Shown here: piece after piece, positions 54,307-64,000 of the stretch
How positions within the stretch are numbered: the first letter of the stretch is position 1
Layout of the letters: each line of letters begins with the position of its first letter
Assembly (NCBI GenBank): GCA_963717695.1
Contig: CAVQWR010000003.1
Location: 992,001 to 1,056,000, forward strand
DNA: 64,000 bases
Source: CAIWHR01 sp963717695
GTDB lineage: Bacteria > Pseudomonadota > Gammaproteobacteria > Burkholderiales > Casimicrobiaceae
Direction: 5' to 3'
The notes under the pieces: model-generated
What the model was told of the DNA's origin: nothing
The model's database searches: none
Seen by the model: only the letters and a program-made list of their open reading frames with translations
Program-made: the position numbers and the translations under genes

Positions 54307-54605
54307 GACGGAATCCGGATCTTGGGATTGCTCTTCTGCCGGAGGGGCCGAGCGGTGCGCCCGGCATTGTCGCCTGTTTGTCCCCGCGGGCGGCGGCCGG
54401 GTTTCGGGCCAGTTGTAACATTGTGTAAGGTCGATGCGCGCGGCGGCAAGCCGGCGCGCCTCGTTGGAGGACCGACGAAGAGCGATCGTTCCGGGCCGTT
54501 CGTCGGCGCCGGGATGCGCCTGCGGCGCCGTGGCCCCTGCGCTGGCGGGAGCGCCTTGTCACGCCGGTCCGATCGGAACACACTCCCGCGCCGTTGCGCG
54601 AAGAC

Positions 54606-57045
54606 ATGAAACCTCGCATCAAAATCGCCGTCCGCCTCGGCCTCGCACTGCTGCTCCTGATCGTCGCCGGCATGGCCGGGGGCTACCTGTGGCTGCGCCA
54701 GTCGCTGCCGCAGACGAGCGGAACGCTGGCGCTTCCCGGGCTGTCGGCACCCGTCGAAGTGATCCGCGACGGCAACGACATTCCGCACATCTATGCGAAA
54801 AGCGCGGACGACGCGCACTTCGCGCTGGGCTTCGTGCACGCGCAGGACCGGCTGTGGCAGATGGAGATGAACCGGCGCATCGCGGCGGGCCGGCTCTCCG
54901 AAGTGTTCGGTCCCGCCTCGCTCGAGACCGACCGCTTCCTGCGCACGCTGGGCGTCCGTCGCGTCGCGGAAGCGACGTTCCCGCATTTCGACGCGGAAAC
55001 GCGCGCCGCGCTTACTGCGTACGCCGCCGGCGTCAATGCGTTCCTCGCGACGCGCTCGGGGCCGCTTGCCCCCGGAATTCATCGCGCTCGGCGTCGTGCC
55101 GGAGCCGTGGACGCCCGCCGACTCGGTCGCGTGGCTCAAGATGATGGCGTGGGATCTCGGCGGCAACTGGTCCACCGAGCTCCTCAGGCTTCGACTCGCG
55201 CAGCGCCTCACCGCGCAGCAGATCGCGGAATTCCTGCCGCCCTATCCCGGCGATCCGCCGCTGCCGGTGCGCGATCTCGCCGCGCTCTATCGTGGTCTCG
55301 CCCCCGCCGCCGCGACGATCGTCGCCGCGGCGCCGCCGTCGCTGCCGGAAGGCGCGGGCTCGAACAACTGGGTGGTCGCCGGCACGCGCAGCGCGTCGGG
55401 CAAGCCGCTGCTCGCCAACGATCCCCATCTCGGGCTCAACGTGCCGGCGATCTGGTACTTCGCGCACCTGTCGGCACCCGGCCTCGACGCGATCGGCGCG
55501 ACGTTGCCGGGCGCGCCGATGCTCGTGCTGGGCCGCAACGACCGCATCGCCTGGGGATTCACCAACACCGGCCCCGACGTGCAGGACCTCTTCATCGAGC
55601 GCATCGACGCCACCGATCCGGCGCGTTATGCGACGCCCGACGGCACGCAGGCATTCGCGCTCCGCACCGAGACGATACGCGTCAAGGGAGCTCCGGACGA
55701 GACGCTCGTCGTGCGCAGCACGCGCCACGGCCCGGTGATCTCGGACGTCTCGCGCGCCGCCGGGGCGGCGACGCCGAAGGGTTATGCGATCGCGCTGCAG
55801 TGGACGGCGCTGCGCGACGACGATCTCACCGTCGAGGCCGGTGTGCGCCTCGCCCGCGCACGGAACTGGAGCGAGTTCATCGAGGGCGCCCGCCGCTTCC
55901 ACGCGCCGCAGCAGAACATGGTGTACGCCGACGTCGACGGCAACATCGGATTCGTCGCCGCGGGGCGCGTCCCGATACGGCGCGCCGACAACGATCTCTA
56001 TGGCATGGCTCCCGCGCCCGGCTGGGACGCACGGTACGACTGGCAGGGCTTCATTCCCTTCGACGATCTGCCGCAGCAGTTCAATCCGCCGGCGGGCAAG
56101 GTCGTGACCGCCAACGACAAGATCACGCCGCCCGGGTATCGCTATTTCGTCAGCAGCGACTGGGCAGCGCCGTACCGTGCCGACCGCATCAACGCGCTGA
56201 TCGACGCGCAGCCGAAGCACTCGCGCGAAACGTTCGGGCGCATGCAGGCCGACGACCGCTCGGCGCTCGTGCGCGACCTGCTGCCGATCCTGCTGCGCAC
56301 GCCGCCCTCCAGTGCCGGCGCCGGAGAGCTCGCGGCGATGCTCGCGCACTGGGACGGCAACATGGACGCCGGTCGCCCCGAGCCGCTGATCTTCGGCGCG
56401 TGGTATCGCGAGCTCACCCGCCGCGTCTACGCCGACGAGCTCGGGCCGGAGCTCTTCAAGGACTACTGGGACCAGCGCTCGGTGTTCATGACCGACGTGC
56501 TCTCGCATCCCGACGATGGCGAGGGTGTGGCGCGCTGGTGCGACGACGTCACCACGCCGCAGCGCGAATCCTGTGCGTTTCAGATCGCCGCGGCACTCGA
56601 CGATGCCAGTGCCTATCTGCGCGCGCATTACGGCGCCGACCCGAAGGCGTGGCACTGGGGCACGCCTCACTTTTCCTTTTCGCGCCACCAGCCGTTCACG
56701 AAGAGCGCGCTGCTGGCGCCGCTGTTCGACCTCAAGGAACCGACCGACGGCGATTCGTACACGGTCAACGTGGGCCGCTACCGCATCGCCGACGAAGCCA
56801 ATCCGTTCGCGAGCGTGCACGGCGCGAGCCTGCGCGCCATCTACGATCTCGCCGACCCCGACCGGTCGCTGTTCATCCATTCGACCGGCCAGTCGGGCAA
56901 TCGTCTCTCGCCTTGGTACGACGCCTTTGCGCTGCGCTGGTCGCATGGCGAATACGTGCCGATGACCACCCGACGGTCCGACATCGTCCGCGGCGCGATC
57001 GGCACGCTGGAGCTCGTGCCGGCGCCGCCGGGCGCTCCGCACTGA
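54606..57045 (+). CDS. Penicillin-acylase-family N-terminal-nucleophile hydrolase, one frame break
   Basis: About 812-residue precursor of the penicillin amidase/acyl-homoserine-lactone acylase family, processed into alpha and beta chains. A signal-anchor (LGLALLLLIVAGMAGGYLWL) is followed by alpha-chain motifs IPHIYAKSADDAHFALGFVH and AQDRLWQMEMNRRIAAGRLS. The mature beta chain would start at the Ser of GSNNWVVAGTRSASGKPLLA, the nucleophile; HLGLNVPAIWY and GFTNTGPDVQDLF follow. One extra C near 55070 shifts the frame at GPLAP-EFIALG. Natural substrate (AHLs, lipopeptides, beta-lactams) is unknown. Confidence 0.9.
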
Positions 57046-57060
57046 CCGAAGCGCTGTCCA

Positions 57061-57089
57061 TCCACACCACGCGCGGTTTCGGGTAAAAT
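57061..57089 (+). promoter_or_regulatory. Promoter for the SAH riboswitch-ahcY transcript
   Basis: TCCACA (57061-57066), 17 bp, then TAAAAT (57084-57089). Transcription would begin at about 57096, exactly where the riboswitch starts. Confidence 0.65.
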
Positions 57090-57096
57090 CCGCCCT

Positions 57097-57172
57097 CCCG
57101 AGGAGCGTTGCAACAGCCACCCGCGACGGGTCGGCTGCCAGGCTCGGGATTCGAATGCTCGAACCGCGCTCG
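57097..57172 (+). promoter_or_regulatory. S-adenosylhomocysteine (SAH) riboswitch
   Basis: The conserved elements are CCCGAGGAGCGTTGCAACAG at 57097-57116, GCTGCCAGGCTCGGG at about 57134-57148, and AACCGCGCTC at 57162-57171. CCCGAG pairs with CTCGGG, and GAGCG with CGCTC to form the pseudoknot. In betaproteobacteria this class turns on ahcY when SAH accumulates. It is 81 bp upstream of the ahcY ATG. Confidence 0.93.
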
Positions 57173-57252
57173 TTGATCCGTGTCCGCGCACGGGGTGACG
57201 AGAGCGCTCTCGCGTTCCCCCCGTGGCGGTCACCACAACGATGGAGTGACCG

Positions 57253-58692
<1,440 letters not shown>

Positions 58693-59014
58693 TTGAGATG
58701 GAGGTCACGCCGCCCCCCACCACCTCGCTGAACCGGCGTGCGCAAATGCGCCGCACGCCGGTCACCTCGCCGGAGGGTGCGGCCGGCTTGATTGGAAGAC
58801 TCGTGCCGTGCATTCCGATGCGCGCGGTTTGAATGCAATTGCATTGCGACGTACAGGGCGTCTGGCGTGGTACCGGCGGCAATACTGGTGAATGGCGCGC
58901 CGAGCCATCCGGCTGAAACGGGGCACGGCGATTGGCAGGATGGTCGATGCAGTTCTGGTTGATTGCCGCGCACCTCGGAAGCCCAGACTGACGAACGACA
59001 ACGGAGAACGAAGA
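58693..59014. other. Intergenic region with a strong hairpin after ahcY
   Basis: No gene. At 58732-58762, ACCGGCGTGCG and CGCACGCCGGT form an 11-bp perfect stem with a 9-base loop. It lacks a T-tract but probably marks the ahcY 3' end or protects the message. Confidence 0.55.
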
Positions 59015-59362
59015 ATGAGAATCCTGCTGGTGTGGCTCATCAACGCGGTTGCGCTCTTCGCGCTGCCGTACATATTCACGTCGATCCACGTCAGCACGTT
59101 CACCGCGGCGCTTGTCGCCGCGCTCGTGCTGGGGCTCATCAACACGCTGATCCGGCCGCTCCTCGTGCTGCTTACGCTGCCGGTGACGCTGCTGACCCTG
59201 GGACTCTTCATCTTCGTGATCAACGGCCTTCTGTTCTGGGCCGTGGGCTCGTGGCTAGAAGGTTTCCGCGTCGACACGTTCTGGGCCGGAGTGTTCGGAG
59301 CGATCGTCTACAGCGTGATCTCCTGGCTGCTGTCGAGCCTGCTGCTGCCGTCGAAGAAGTGA
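59015..59362 (+). CDS. Phage-holin-4-superfamily small membrane protein
   Basis: A 115-residue protein with four hydrophobic helices (LVWLINAVALFALPYIF, TAALVAALVLGLINTLI, LTLGLFIFVINGLLFWAVGS, FGAIVYSVISWLLSSLLLPS). This is the YvlD/DUF360 layout: RPLLVLLTLPVTLLTLGLFI is the family hallmark. Despite the superfamily name it is not phage-derived. ahcY-this gene-metF is a stable betaproteobacterial order. Function unknown. Confidence 0.9.
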   Translation: MRILLVWLINAVALFALPYIFTSIHVSTFTAALVAALVLGLINTLIRPLLVLLTLPVTLLTLGLFIFVINGLLFWAVGSWLEGFRVDTFWAGVFGAIVYSVISWLLSSLLLPSKK

Positions 59363-59384
59363 GCGCCGTCGCGCGGCGCCTGCC

Positions 59385-60239
59385 ATGACACCCGCTTCGT
59401 CGCCGCAGTTCAGCCTCGAGTTCTTCCCGCCGCGCACTCCGGAGGGTGTCGAGACGCTGCGCGCCACCCGCCGCGAATTCGCACCGCTCGCGCCCGCGTT
59501 CTGCTCGGTCACCTTCGGCGCCGGCGGCTCGACGCGCGAAGGCACGCTCGCGACGGTGCTCGACTTTCGCGCCGAGGGCTTCGAGGCGGTGCCGCACATC
59601 TCGGGGATCGGCGGCACGCGCGAATCGGTGCGCGAGGTGCTCGCGCAGTACAGGAAACACGGCATCCGGCACCTGGTCGCGCTGCGCGGCGACCTTCCCT
59701 CCGGCGCGGGCGAGCCGGGGGAATTCCGCTACGCGAGCGAACTCGTCGAGTTCATCCGGCGCGAGACCGGCGACTGGTTCCACATCGACGTCGCCGCATA
59801 TCCGGAATACCACCCGCAGTCGCGCAGCGCGCAGGATGACCTCCTCGCCTTCAGGCGAAAGGTGGACGCCGGCGCCGAATCGGCGATCACGCAGTACTTC
59901 TTCAACGCGGATGCGTACTGGCATTTCATCGAGTCCTGCCGCAAGATCGGGCTCACCATTCCGATCGTCCCCGGCATCATGCCGGTCGGAAGCTTCTCCA
60001 AGCTGGCACGCTTCTCCGATGCGTGTGGCGCCGAGATTCCGCGCTGGATCCGGCGCAAGTTCGAAGGCTTCGGCGACGACACCGCATCGATTCGCGCCTT
60101 CGGCCTCGATGTCGTCACCGAGCTCTGTGCCGGACTGCTTGCGCGCGGCGCACCGGGACTCCACTTCTACACGCTCAACCACTCCGCGCTGACGGCGACG
60201 ATCTGGCGGCGGCTCGGCCTCGGCGGCGCGAACGCCTGA
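59385..60239 (+). CDS. metF: 5,10-Methylenetetrahydrofolate reductase
   Basis: Intact 284-residue flavoprotein reducing methylene-THF to methyl-THF for methionine synthesis. The start FSLEFFPPRTPEGVETLRAT contains the catalytic Glu; FCSVTFGAGGSTREGTL and RHLVALRGDLPSG are folate/FAD motifs, and ITQYFFNADAYWHFIESCRK and IVPGIMPVGSFSKLARFSDA are conserved. It begins 22 bp after the holin-like gene and is cotranscribed. Confidence 0.96.
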   Translation: MTPASSPQFSLEFFPPRTPEGVETLRATRREFAPLAPAFCSVTFGAGGSTREGTLATVLDFRAEGFEAVPHISGIGGTRESVREVLAQYRKHGIRHLVALRGDLPSGAGEPGEFRYASELVEFIRRETGDWFHIDVAAYPEYHPQSRSAQDDLLAFRRKVDAGAESAITQYFFNADAYWHFIESCRKIGLTIPIVPGIMPVGSFSKLARFSDACGAEIPRWIRRKFEGFGDDTASIRAFGLDVVTELCAGLLARGAPGLHFYTLNHSALTATIWRRLGLGGANA

Positions 60240-60258
60240 AGCGAAGCGGGCGGCGGCG

Positions 60259-60645
60259 TTGCCGAATTCCGCGGACTTCATCGCCTGGGTCATCGAGCTC
60301 GCGCAGCCGACGGCGCGCGTCGTCGCGCGCGCGATGTTCGGCGGCCACGGTCTCTACGCCGACGGTCTTATCTTCGCGATCGTCATCGACGACACGCTCT
60401 ACCTCAAGGTCGACGACGGCAATCGCGCCGAATTCACAGAACTCGGCCAGGAGCCGTTCGTCTACACGACGAGGACCGGCGCGCGAACCGCGATGAGCTA
60501 TTTCCGCGCGCCGGACGAAGCGCTGGAGAATCCCGGCGCGATGGCGCATTGGCTGCGTTCCGCGCTCGGTGCGGCGCTGCGAACGGCGGCCGCGAGGCCG
60601 AAACCGCGATCTCCGCGCGCGAAGCCGAAACCGCGCTTCCGCTGA
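60259..60645 (+). CDS. TfoX N-terminal-domain protein
   Basis: A 128-residue protein with a TfoX-N domain: ARAMFGGHGLYADGLIFAIV, DTLYLKVDDGNRAEF and FVYTTRTGARTAMSYFRAP. The basic C-terminal tail is rich in PRSPRAKPKPRF. The TTG at 60259 is the best start before the domain, 19 bp after metF. Full-length TfoX/Sxy regulates competence; this short form has no established role. Confidence 0.85.
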   Translation: MPNSADFIAWVIELAQPTARVVARAMFGGHGLYADGLIFAIVIDDTLYLKVDDGNRAEFTELGQEPFVYTTRTGARTAMSYFRAPDEALENPGAMAHWLRSALGAALRTAAARPKPRSPRAKPKPRFR

Positions 60646-60664
60646 CGCGTCCGGCGGGGCTTCG

Positions 60665-61387
60665 TCAGGGTCCGCGCGCGTAACTCGTGAGCTTCAGCAT
60701 CGGATTCGGCCCGGGTTGATTCATGGCCTGGTCATCGCCTTTCTCGCGATACCAGCAGCTGTACTCGCTCGCGACGGCGTTTGCGACGGCGGGGGCGTAG
60801 CGGACGGTGCCGGTGCACTGGGTGGCCCACTTGAACGCGGTCTCATCGTCGAGCGTCACGACCACGCGCATCGCTATCGCGTCGAAGGTACCCGCAGGTG
60901 TGGCCACACTCTCGTATCCGCCCACCGAAACCTGACGCTGAATCGGCCCGTACGGATTTGGCGCCTGGTCGAGGTCGCGGACTCTCTGCTGCCAGACGGC
61001 ACCCGTCGTCAGCGGATACTGGTAGCGCACCAGCGCCGGATCGAAGCGCTTCGATTCGTCCTCGAGAACGGAACCGACCAGGACCACGCCGGGCGCCTGC
61101 CACCGTTCGGTGCGCGGCCCCGCGCCCGTGGACGTGACCCGGACCGTGATGCCGTCCGGGCCGACCGCGGTGATCTCGTGCGTCTCATCCCAGATGATCT
61201 TCTGGCGGAATCCCTGTTCGCCGTGATAGGTCCAGCGATCACCGACCCGATAGGTCGGCGCAGGAACCGGCGGTCCGGCATTGCCGCCGACGCCCGCGGT
61301 GCCGCAGCCGCCGAGAAGCAGCGTCGCGAGGGCAAGCGCGGTCGCGCCGGCGAGGATATGGCTGCGTGACGGTGGAAAGAGGTGCAT
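60665..61387 (-). CDS. Hypothetical lipoprotein
   Basis: A 240-residue protein with a lipoprotein signal (ALALATLLLGGCGTAGVGGN; lipobox LLGGC). The mature domain is beta-rich: YRVGDRWTYHGEQGFRQKII, VSVGGYESVATPAGTFDAIA and SEYSCWYREKGDDQAMNQPG. VGDRW and VTVPAGTF-like segments recur in uncharacterised proteobacterial lipoproteins. It lies between metF-tfoX and ybaK, convergent with tfoX. Confidence 0.85.
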   Translation of the reverse strand: MHLFPPSRSHILAGATALALATLLLGGCGTAGVGGNAGPPVPAPTYRVGDRWTYHGEQGFRQKIIWDETHEITAVGPDGITVRVTSTGAGPRTERWQAPGVVLVGSVLEDESKRFDPALVRYQYPLTTGAVWQQRVRDLDQAPNPYGPIQRQVSVGGYESVATPAGTFDAIAMRVVVTLDDETAFKWATQCTGTVRYAPAVANAVASEYSCWYREKGDDQAMNQPGPNPMLKLTSYARGP

Positions 61388-61406
61388 GGTTTCCTCCCAC
61401 GGGAGA

Positions 61407-61920
61407 TCACGTGGATGACAGCGCGACGTCGGCAACGATTCCACCGGAGACTCGCACGAGATCGGCGGGCCGGATGGGGAACATCGCGTTCGGCGTGCCC
61501 CCGGCCGCATAGACCCGCTCGAAGCGCAAAAGGTCCCGATCGACGAAGGTTTGCAGCCGTCGCGCATGCGCGAACGGGCGGGATGCCGCCGATCGCGTAG
61601 CCGGTGGCCTCGCGCACGACGACGGCGTCGGCCTTGCCGATCGTCGCGCCGCACAGGGCCGCGAGCTTCGCCTCGTCGACCCGATTGGCGCCGCTCGCGA
61701 TCACGAGAACGACGTCGTCGCGCCCGTCGTTCCCGGTCGCCCGGAACACCAGCGACTTCGCGATCTCCCCGATGTGGCAGCCGAGCGTTGCCGCCGCTTC
61801 GGCCGACGTGCGCGCGGCGGTGGCGTGCTCGGTGATCGCGCAATCGAGGCCGGCGGCTGCGAGCGCCTGCTGGACGCGCGTTGCTGCCGCGGACAGTGGC
61901 CTCACCGGTTCGCCGGGCAT
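61407..61920 (-). CDS. YbaK/EbsC-type aminoacyl-tRNA deacylase, one frame break
   Basis: About 170-residue trans-editing domain protein that hydrolyses misacylated Cys- or Pro-tRNA. AEAAATLGCHIGEIAKSLVF and RVDEAKLAALCGATIGKADA contain the conserved Lys and acidic residues; EATGYAIGGIPP ends the first frame. One shift near 61572 continues FAHARRLQTFVDRDLLRFER and ends GGIVADVALSST. The start is ATG 61920 or the GTG three bases earlier, immediately after the ilvD stop. Confidence 0.9.
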
Positions 61921-61923
61921 CAC

Positions 61924-63624
61924 TCAGCGCGCCGGCTCGTCGCCGCCACCGCGGTCGGTGACCGCGCCGAGGCTCGCCGTCGACACGAGCTGCATGTACT
62001 TCGCCAGCACGCCGCGCGTGTAGCGGGGCTTTGGCGCCACCCAGCGCGAGCGCCGACGGGCGAGCTCCGCCGCATCGACGTTGAGCTCGATCAGCAGCCG
62101 GTGCGCGTCGATCGTGATCGAATCGCCCTCCTCGACCAGCGCGATCGTGCCGCCGACGTAGGCCTCGGGCGCGACGTGTCCGACCACCATTCCCCACGTG
62201 CCACCGGAGAAGCGGCCGTCGGTGATGAGCCCGACCGACTCGCCGAGGCCCTGGCCGATCAGCGCGGAGGTCGGCGCCAGCATTTCCTGCATGCCGGGGC
62301 CGCCCTTCGGGCCTTCATAGCGGATCACGATGACATCGCCCGGCCGTATCTTCTTCGCCATGATCGCGTCCATCACCGCGGGCTCGGAGTCGAACACGCG
62401 CGCAGGACCGGTGATCGCCGGGTTCTTGAGCCCCGTGATCTTGGCGACGCAACCTTCGGGCGCGAGATTGCCCTTGAGGATGGCGAGATGGCCTTCGGCG
62501 TACATCGGATGCGACCAGGGCCGGATCACTTCCTGATCGGCGCGCGGCGCATCCGGCACCGCGGCGAGCTCCTCGCCGATCGTGCGTCCCGTGATGGTCA
62601 TGCAGTCGCCGTGCAGCAGTCCGTGCGCGAGCAGCATCTTCAGCACCTGAGGAACGCCGCCCGCCGCGTGGAAATCGACCGCGACGAAACGCCCGGAGGG
62701 CTTCAGGTCGCACAGCACCGGGACGCGCCGGCGCATGCGCTCGAAGTCGTCGATCGTCCACGGCACTTCCGCCGCCGAAGCGATGGCGAGATAGTGCAGC
62801 ACGGCATTGGTCGAGCCGCCCGTCGCCATCACCAGCGCGATCGCGTTCTCGATGGACTTGCGCGTGATGATGTCGCGCGGCTTCAAGTCCTTCGCGACCG
62901 CCTGCACCAGGACGCGCGCGGAGGCCGCGGCGGAGTCGGCCTTTTCGGGATCGGGTGAAGCCATCTGCGAACTGCCGAGAAGACTCATGCCGAGCGCCTC
63001 GAACGACGACGACATCGTGTTCGCCGTGTACTGGCCGCCGCAGGCGCCGACACTCGGGCACGCGTTGCGCTCGATACCGTCGTAGTCCTCCTTCGACATC
63101 GTGCCGGCGGTGAAGGCGCCGACCGCCTCGAACGGCGACACGATTGTCAGGGTCTTGCCTTTCCAGTGGCCGGGCTTGATCGTTCCCGCATAGACGAAGA
63201 TGCCCGGCACGTTGATGCGCGCCATCGCCATCATGCTGCCCGGCATGTTCTTGTCGCAGCCGCCGACGCACAGCACGCCGTCCATCATCTGCCCGTTCAC
63301 CGCGACCTCGATCGAGTCCGCGATCACTTCGCGCGAGACCAGCGAATACTTCATGCCTTCGGTGCCCATCCCGATGCCGTCGGTGACCGTGGGGAAGCCG
63401 AACACCTGCGGCATCGCGCCCTCGGCGGCGAGCGCCGCCATGGCGCGGTCGACCAGCGGCTGGATGCCGGCGTTGCACGGATTCATCGTGCTGTGGCCGT
63501 TGGCGACGCCGACGATGGGCTTCTCGAAGTCGGCGTCGCCGAAACCGACGGCGCGCAGCATCGCGCGATTGGGCGAGCGGGCGACGCCCTGGGTGATGAG
63601 CCGCGAACGGCGATTGGACGGCAT
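61924..63624 (-). CDS. ilvD: Dihydroxy-acid dehydratase
   Basis: Intact 566-residue Fe-S dehydratase of branched-chain amino-acid synthesis. Cluster ligands sit in CVGGCDKNMPGSMMAMARIN and NACPSVGACGGQYTANTMSS, and GFPTVTDGIGMGTEGMKYSL is conserved. The C-terminal half has TDGRFSGGTWGMVVGHVAPE. ATG 63624 (MPSNRRSRLITQGVARSPNR) is the family start, although the open frame extends further upstream. Divergent from lgt, as in many betaproteobacteria. Confidence 0.97.
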   Translation of the reverse strand: MPSNRRSRLITQGVARSPNRAMLRAVGFGDADFEKPIVGVANGHSTMNPCNAGIQPLVDRAMAALAAEGAMPQVFGFPTVTDGIGMGTEGMKYSLVSREVIADSIEVAVNGQMMDGVLCVGGCDKNMPGSMMAMARINVPGIFVYAGTIKPGHWKGKTLTIVSPFEAVGAFTAGTMSKEDYDGIERNACPSVGACGGQYTANTMSSSFEALGMSLLGSSQMASPDPEKADSAAASARVLVQAVAKDLKPRDIITRKSIENAIALVMATGGSTNAVLHYLAIASAAEVPWTIDDFERMRRRVPVLCDLKPSGRFVAVDFHAAGGVPQVLKMLLAHGLLHGDCMTITGRTIGEELAAVPDAPRADQEVIRPWSHPMYAEGHLAILKGNLAPEGCVAKITGLKNPAITGPARVFDSEPAVMDAIMAKKIRPGDVIVIRYEGPKGGPGMQEMLAPTSALIGQGLGESVGLITDGRFSGGTWGMVVGHVAPEAYVGGTIALVEEGDSITIDAHRLLIELNVDAAELARRRSRWVAPKPRYTRGVLAKYMQLVSTASLGAVTDRGGGDEPAR

Positions 63625-63693
63625 GGGGGCTCCGGAAGCGAGTTTTGCGGGGATCGGGAAACGAGGTGTGGCGGGACGCCGCGGCGCACTGCG

Positions 63694-63699
63694 TATAAT
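63694..63699 (+). promoter_or_regulatory. Probable -10 for lgt
   Basis: A perfect TATAAT 52 bases before the lgt ATG in the ilvD-lgt divergent region. The -35 position is poor. Confidence 0.5.
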
Positions 63700-63750
63700 C
63701 GGACCGCCCAATTTTAGCGCAGCCGCAGAAGAGCGCACCCTTACTTTCGC

Positions 63751-64000
63751 ATGCTCGTCCATCCGGATTTCAACCCGATCGCGCTGCAGGTCGGGCCCGT
63801 CGCCATTCGCTGGTACGGGCTCATGTACCTCGTCGGCTTCGTGCTGTTCGCGCTCCTGGGACGCATCCGCGCGAAGCAGAACATGCTGACCGGCTGGCGC
63901 CCGCAGGACGTCGACGACATGCTGTTCTACGGCGTGTTCGGCGTCATCATCGGGGGGCGCCTCGGCTACGTGCTGTTCTACAAGCCGATGTACTACCTCG
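63751..64000 (+). CDS. lgt: Prolipoprotein diacylglyceryl transferase (5' part)
   Basis: The first 83 residues of Lgt, the inner-membrane enzyme adding diacylglycerol to the lipobox cysteine. MLVHPDFNPIALQVGPVAIR is followed by WYGLMYLVGFVLFALLGRIR (first membrane helix) and GVIIGGRLGYVLFYKPMYYL, which contains the conserved GGRLGYVLFY motif. The gene runs off the right edge. Confidence 0.95.
   Translation, partial: MLVHPDFNPIALQVGPVAIRWYGLMYLVGFVLFALLGRIRAKQNMLTGWRPQDVDDMLFYGVFGVIIGGRLGYVLFYKPMYYL

Noticed and set aside
59015..59362. Prophage remnant (holin)
   Set aside because: The holin-4 superfamily name is historical; this protein is a chromosomal ahcY-metF neighbour with no phage genes around it.

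Overview
The window is about 68% G+C. Its gene content and order point to a betaproteobacterium, probably a Burkholderiales-like soil or water organism: miaB-phoH-ybeY, a zapA-6S RNA-EVE-TauE block, an SAH riboswitch-ahcY-small membrane protein-metF block, divergent ilvD and lgt, and a tripartite tricarboxylate (Tct) transporter. The species cannot be told from the sequence alone. Many otherwise well-conserved genes are split by single-base indels, nearly all of them +1 in G/C-rich contexts, while neighbours such as metK, ahcY, metF, ilvD, greB and btuC are intact. I read this as consensus sequencing error. Split genes are therefore annotated as one CDS with approximate internal frame changes, not as pseudogenes.

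Layout. 0-5.6 kb (minus): miaB, a large secreted zinc metalloprotease, phoH and ybeY. 5.7-10.7 kb: a cobalamin riboswitch drives btuB and a btuF-like binding protein, facing a convergent btuC-btuD operon. 10.8-14.6 kb (plus): greB, a ZapB-like coiled-coil protein, zapA, 6S RNA, a small secreted protein, an EVE protein and a TauE/SafE permease. 14.7-36.6 kb: a C2/C3 dicarboxylate region with an AMP-forming malonyl/oxalyl-CoA synthetase, an NDP-forming acyl-CoA synthetase pair, formyl-CoA transferase, oxalyl-CoA decarboxylase, an oxalate/formate antiporter, a PanE-like reductase, a GntR/FCD regulator, a two-subunit NAD formate dehydrogenase, TctCBA, a fused malonate decarboxylase MdcD-MdcE and glycerate kinase. 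36.9-45.2 kb: a lipoprotein, a 118-bp tandem repeat, tsaC, metK, an Old Yellow Enzyme, a 42-residue basic protein with its own promoter and terminator, a RluA-type pseudouridine synthase and a small zincin. 45.2-54.3 kb (minus): a four-gene MdtABC-type RND efflux operon. 54.6-64 kb: penicillin-acylase-family hydrolase, riboswitch-controlled ahcY, metF, TfoX-like protein, lipoprotein, YbaK deacylase, ilvD and the start of lgt.

How the genes fit together. Oxalate would enter through the antiporter, be loaded onto CoA by Frc (or by one of the ligases), and be decarboxylated by Oxc to formyl-CoA. Frc recycles formyl-CoA and releases formate, which the formate dehydrogenase oxidises to CO2 with NADH gain. 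The PanE-like enzyme could divert oxalyl-CoA to glyoxylate for carbon assimilation, with glycerate kinase as the exit to central metabolism. The MdcDE fusion, the MatB-like ligase and the Tct transporter suggest malonate or a related diacid is handled next door. metK, ahcY and metF make up most of a methyl cycle, and btuB/F/C/D would supply B12.
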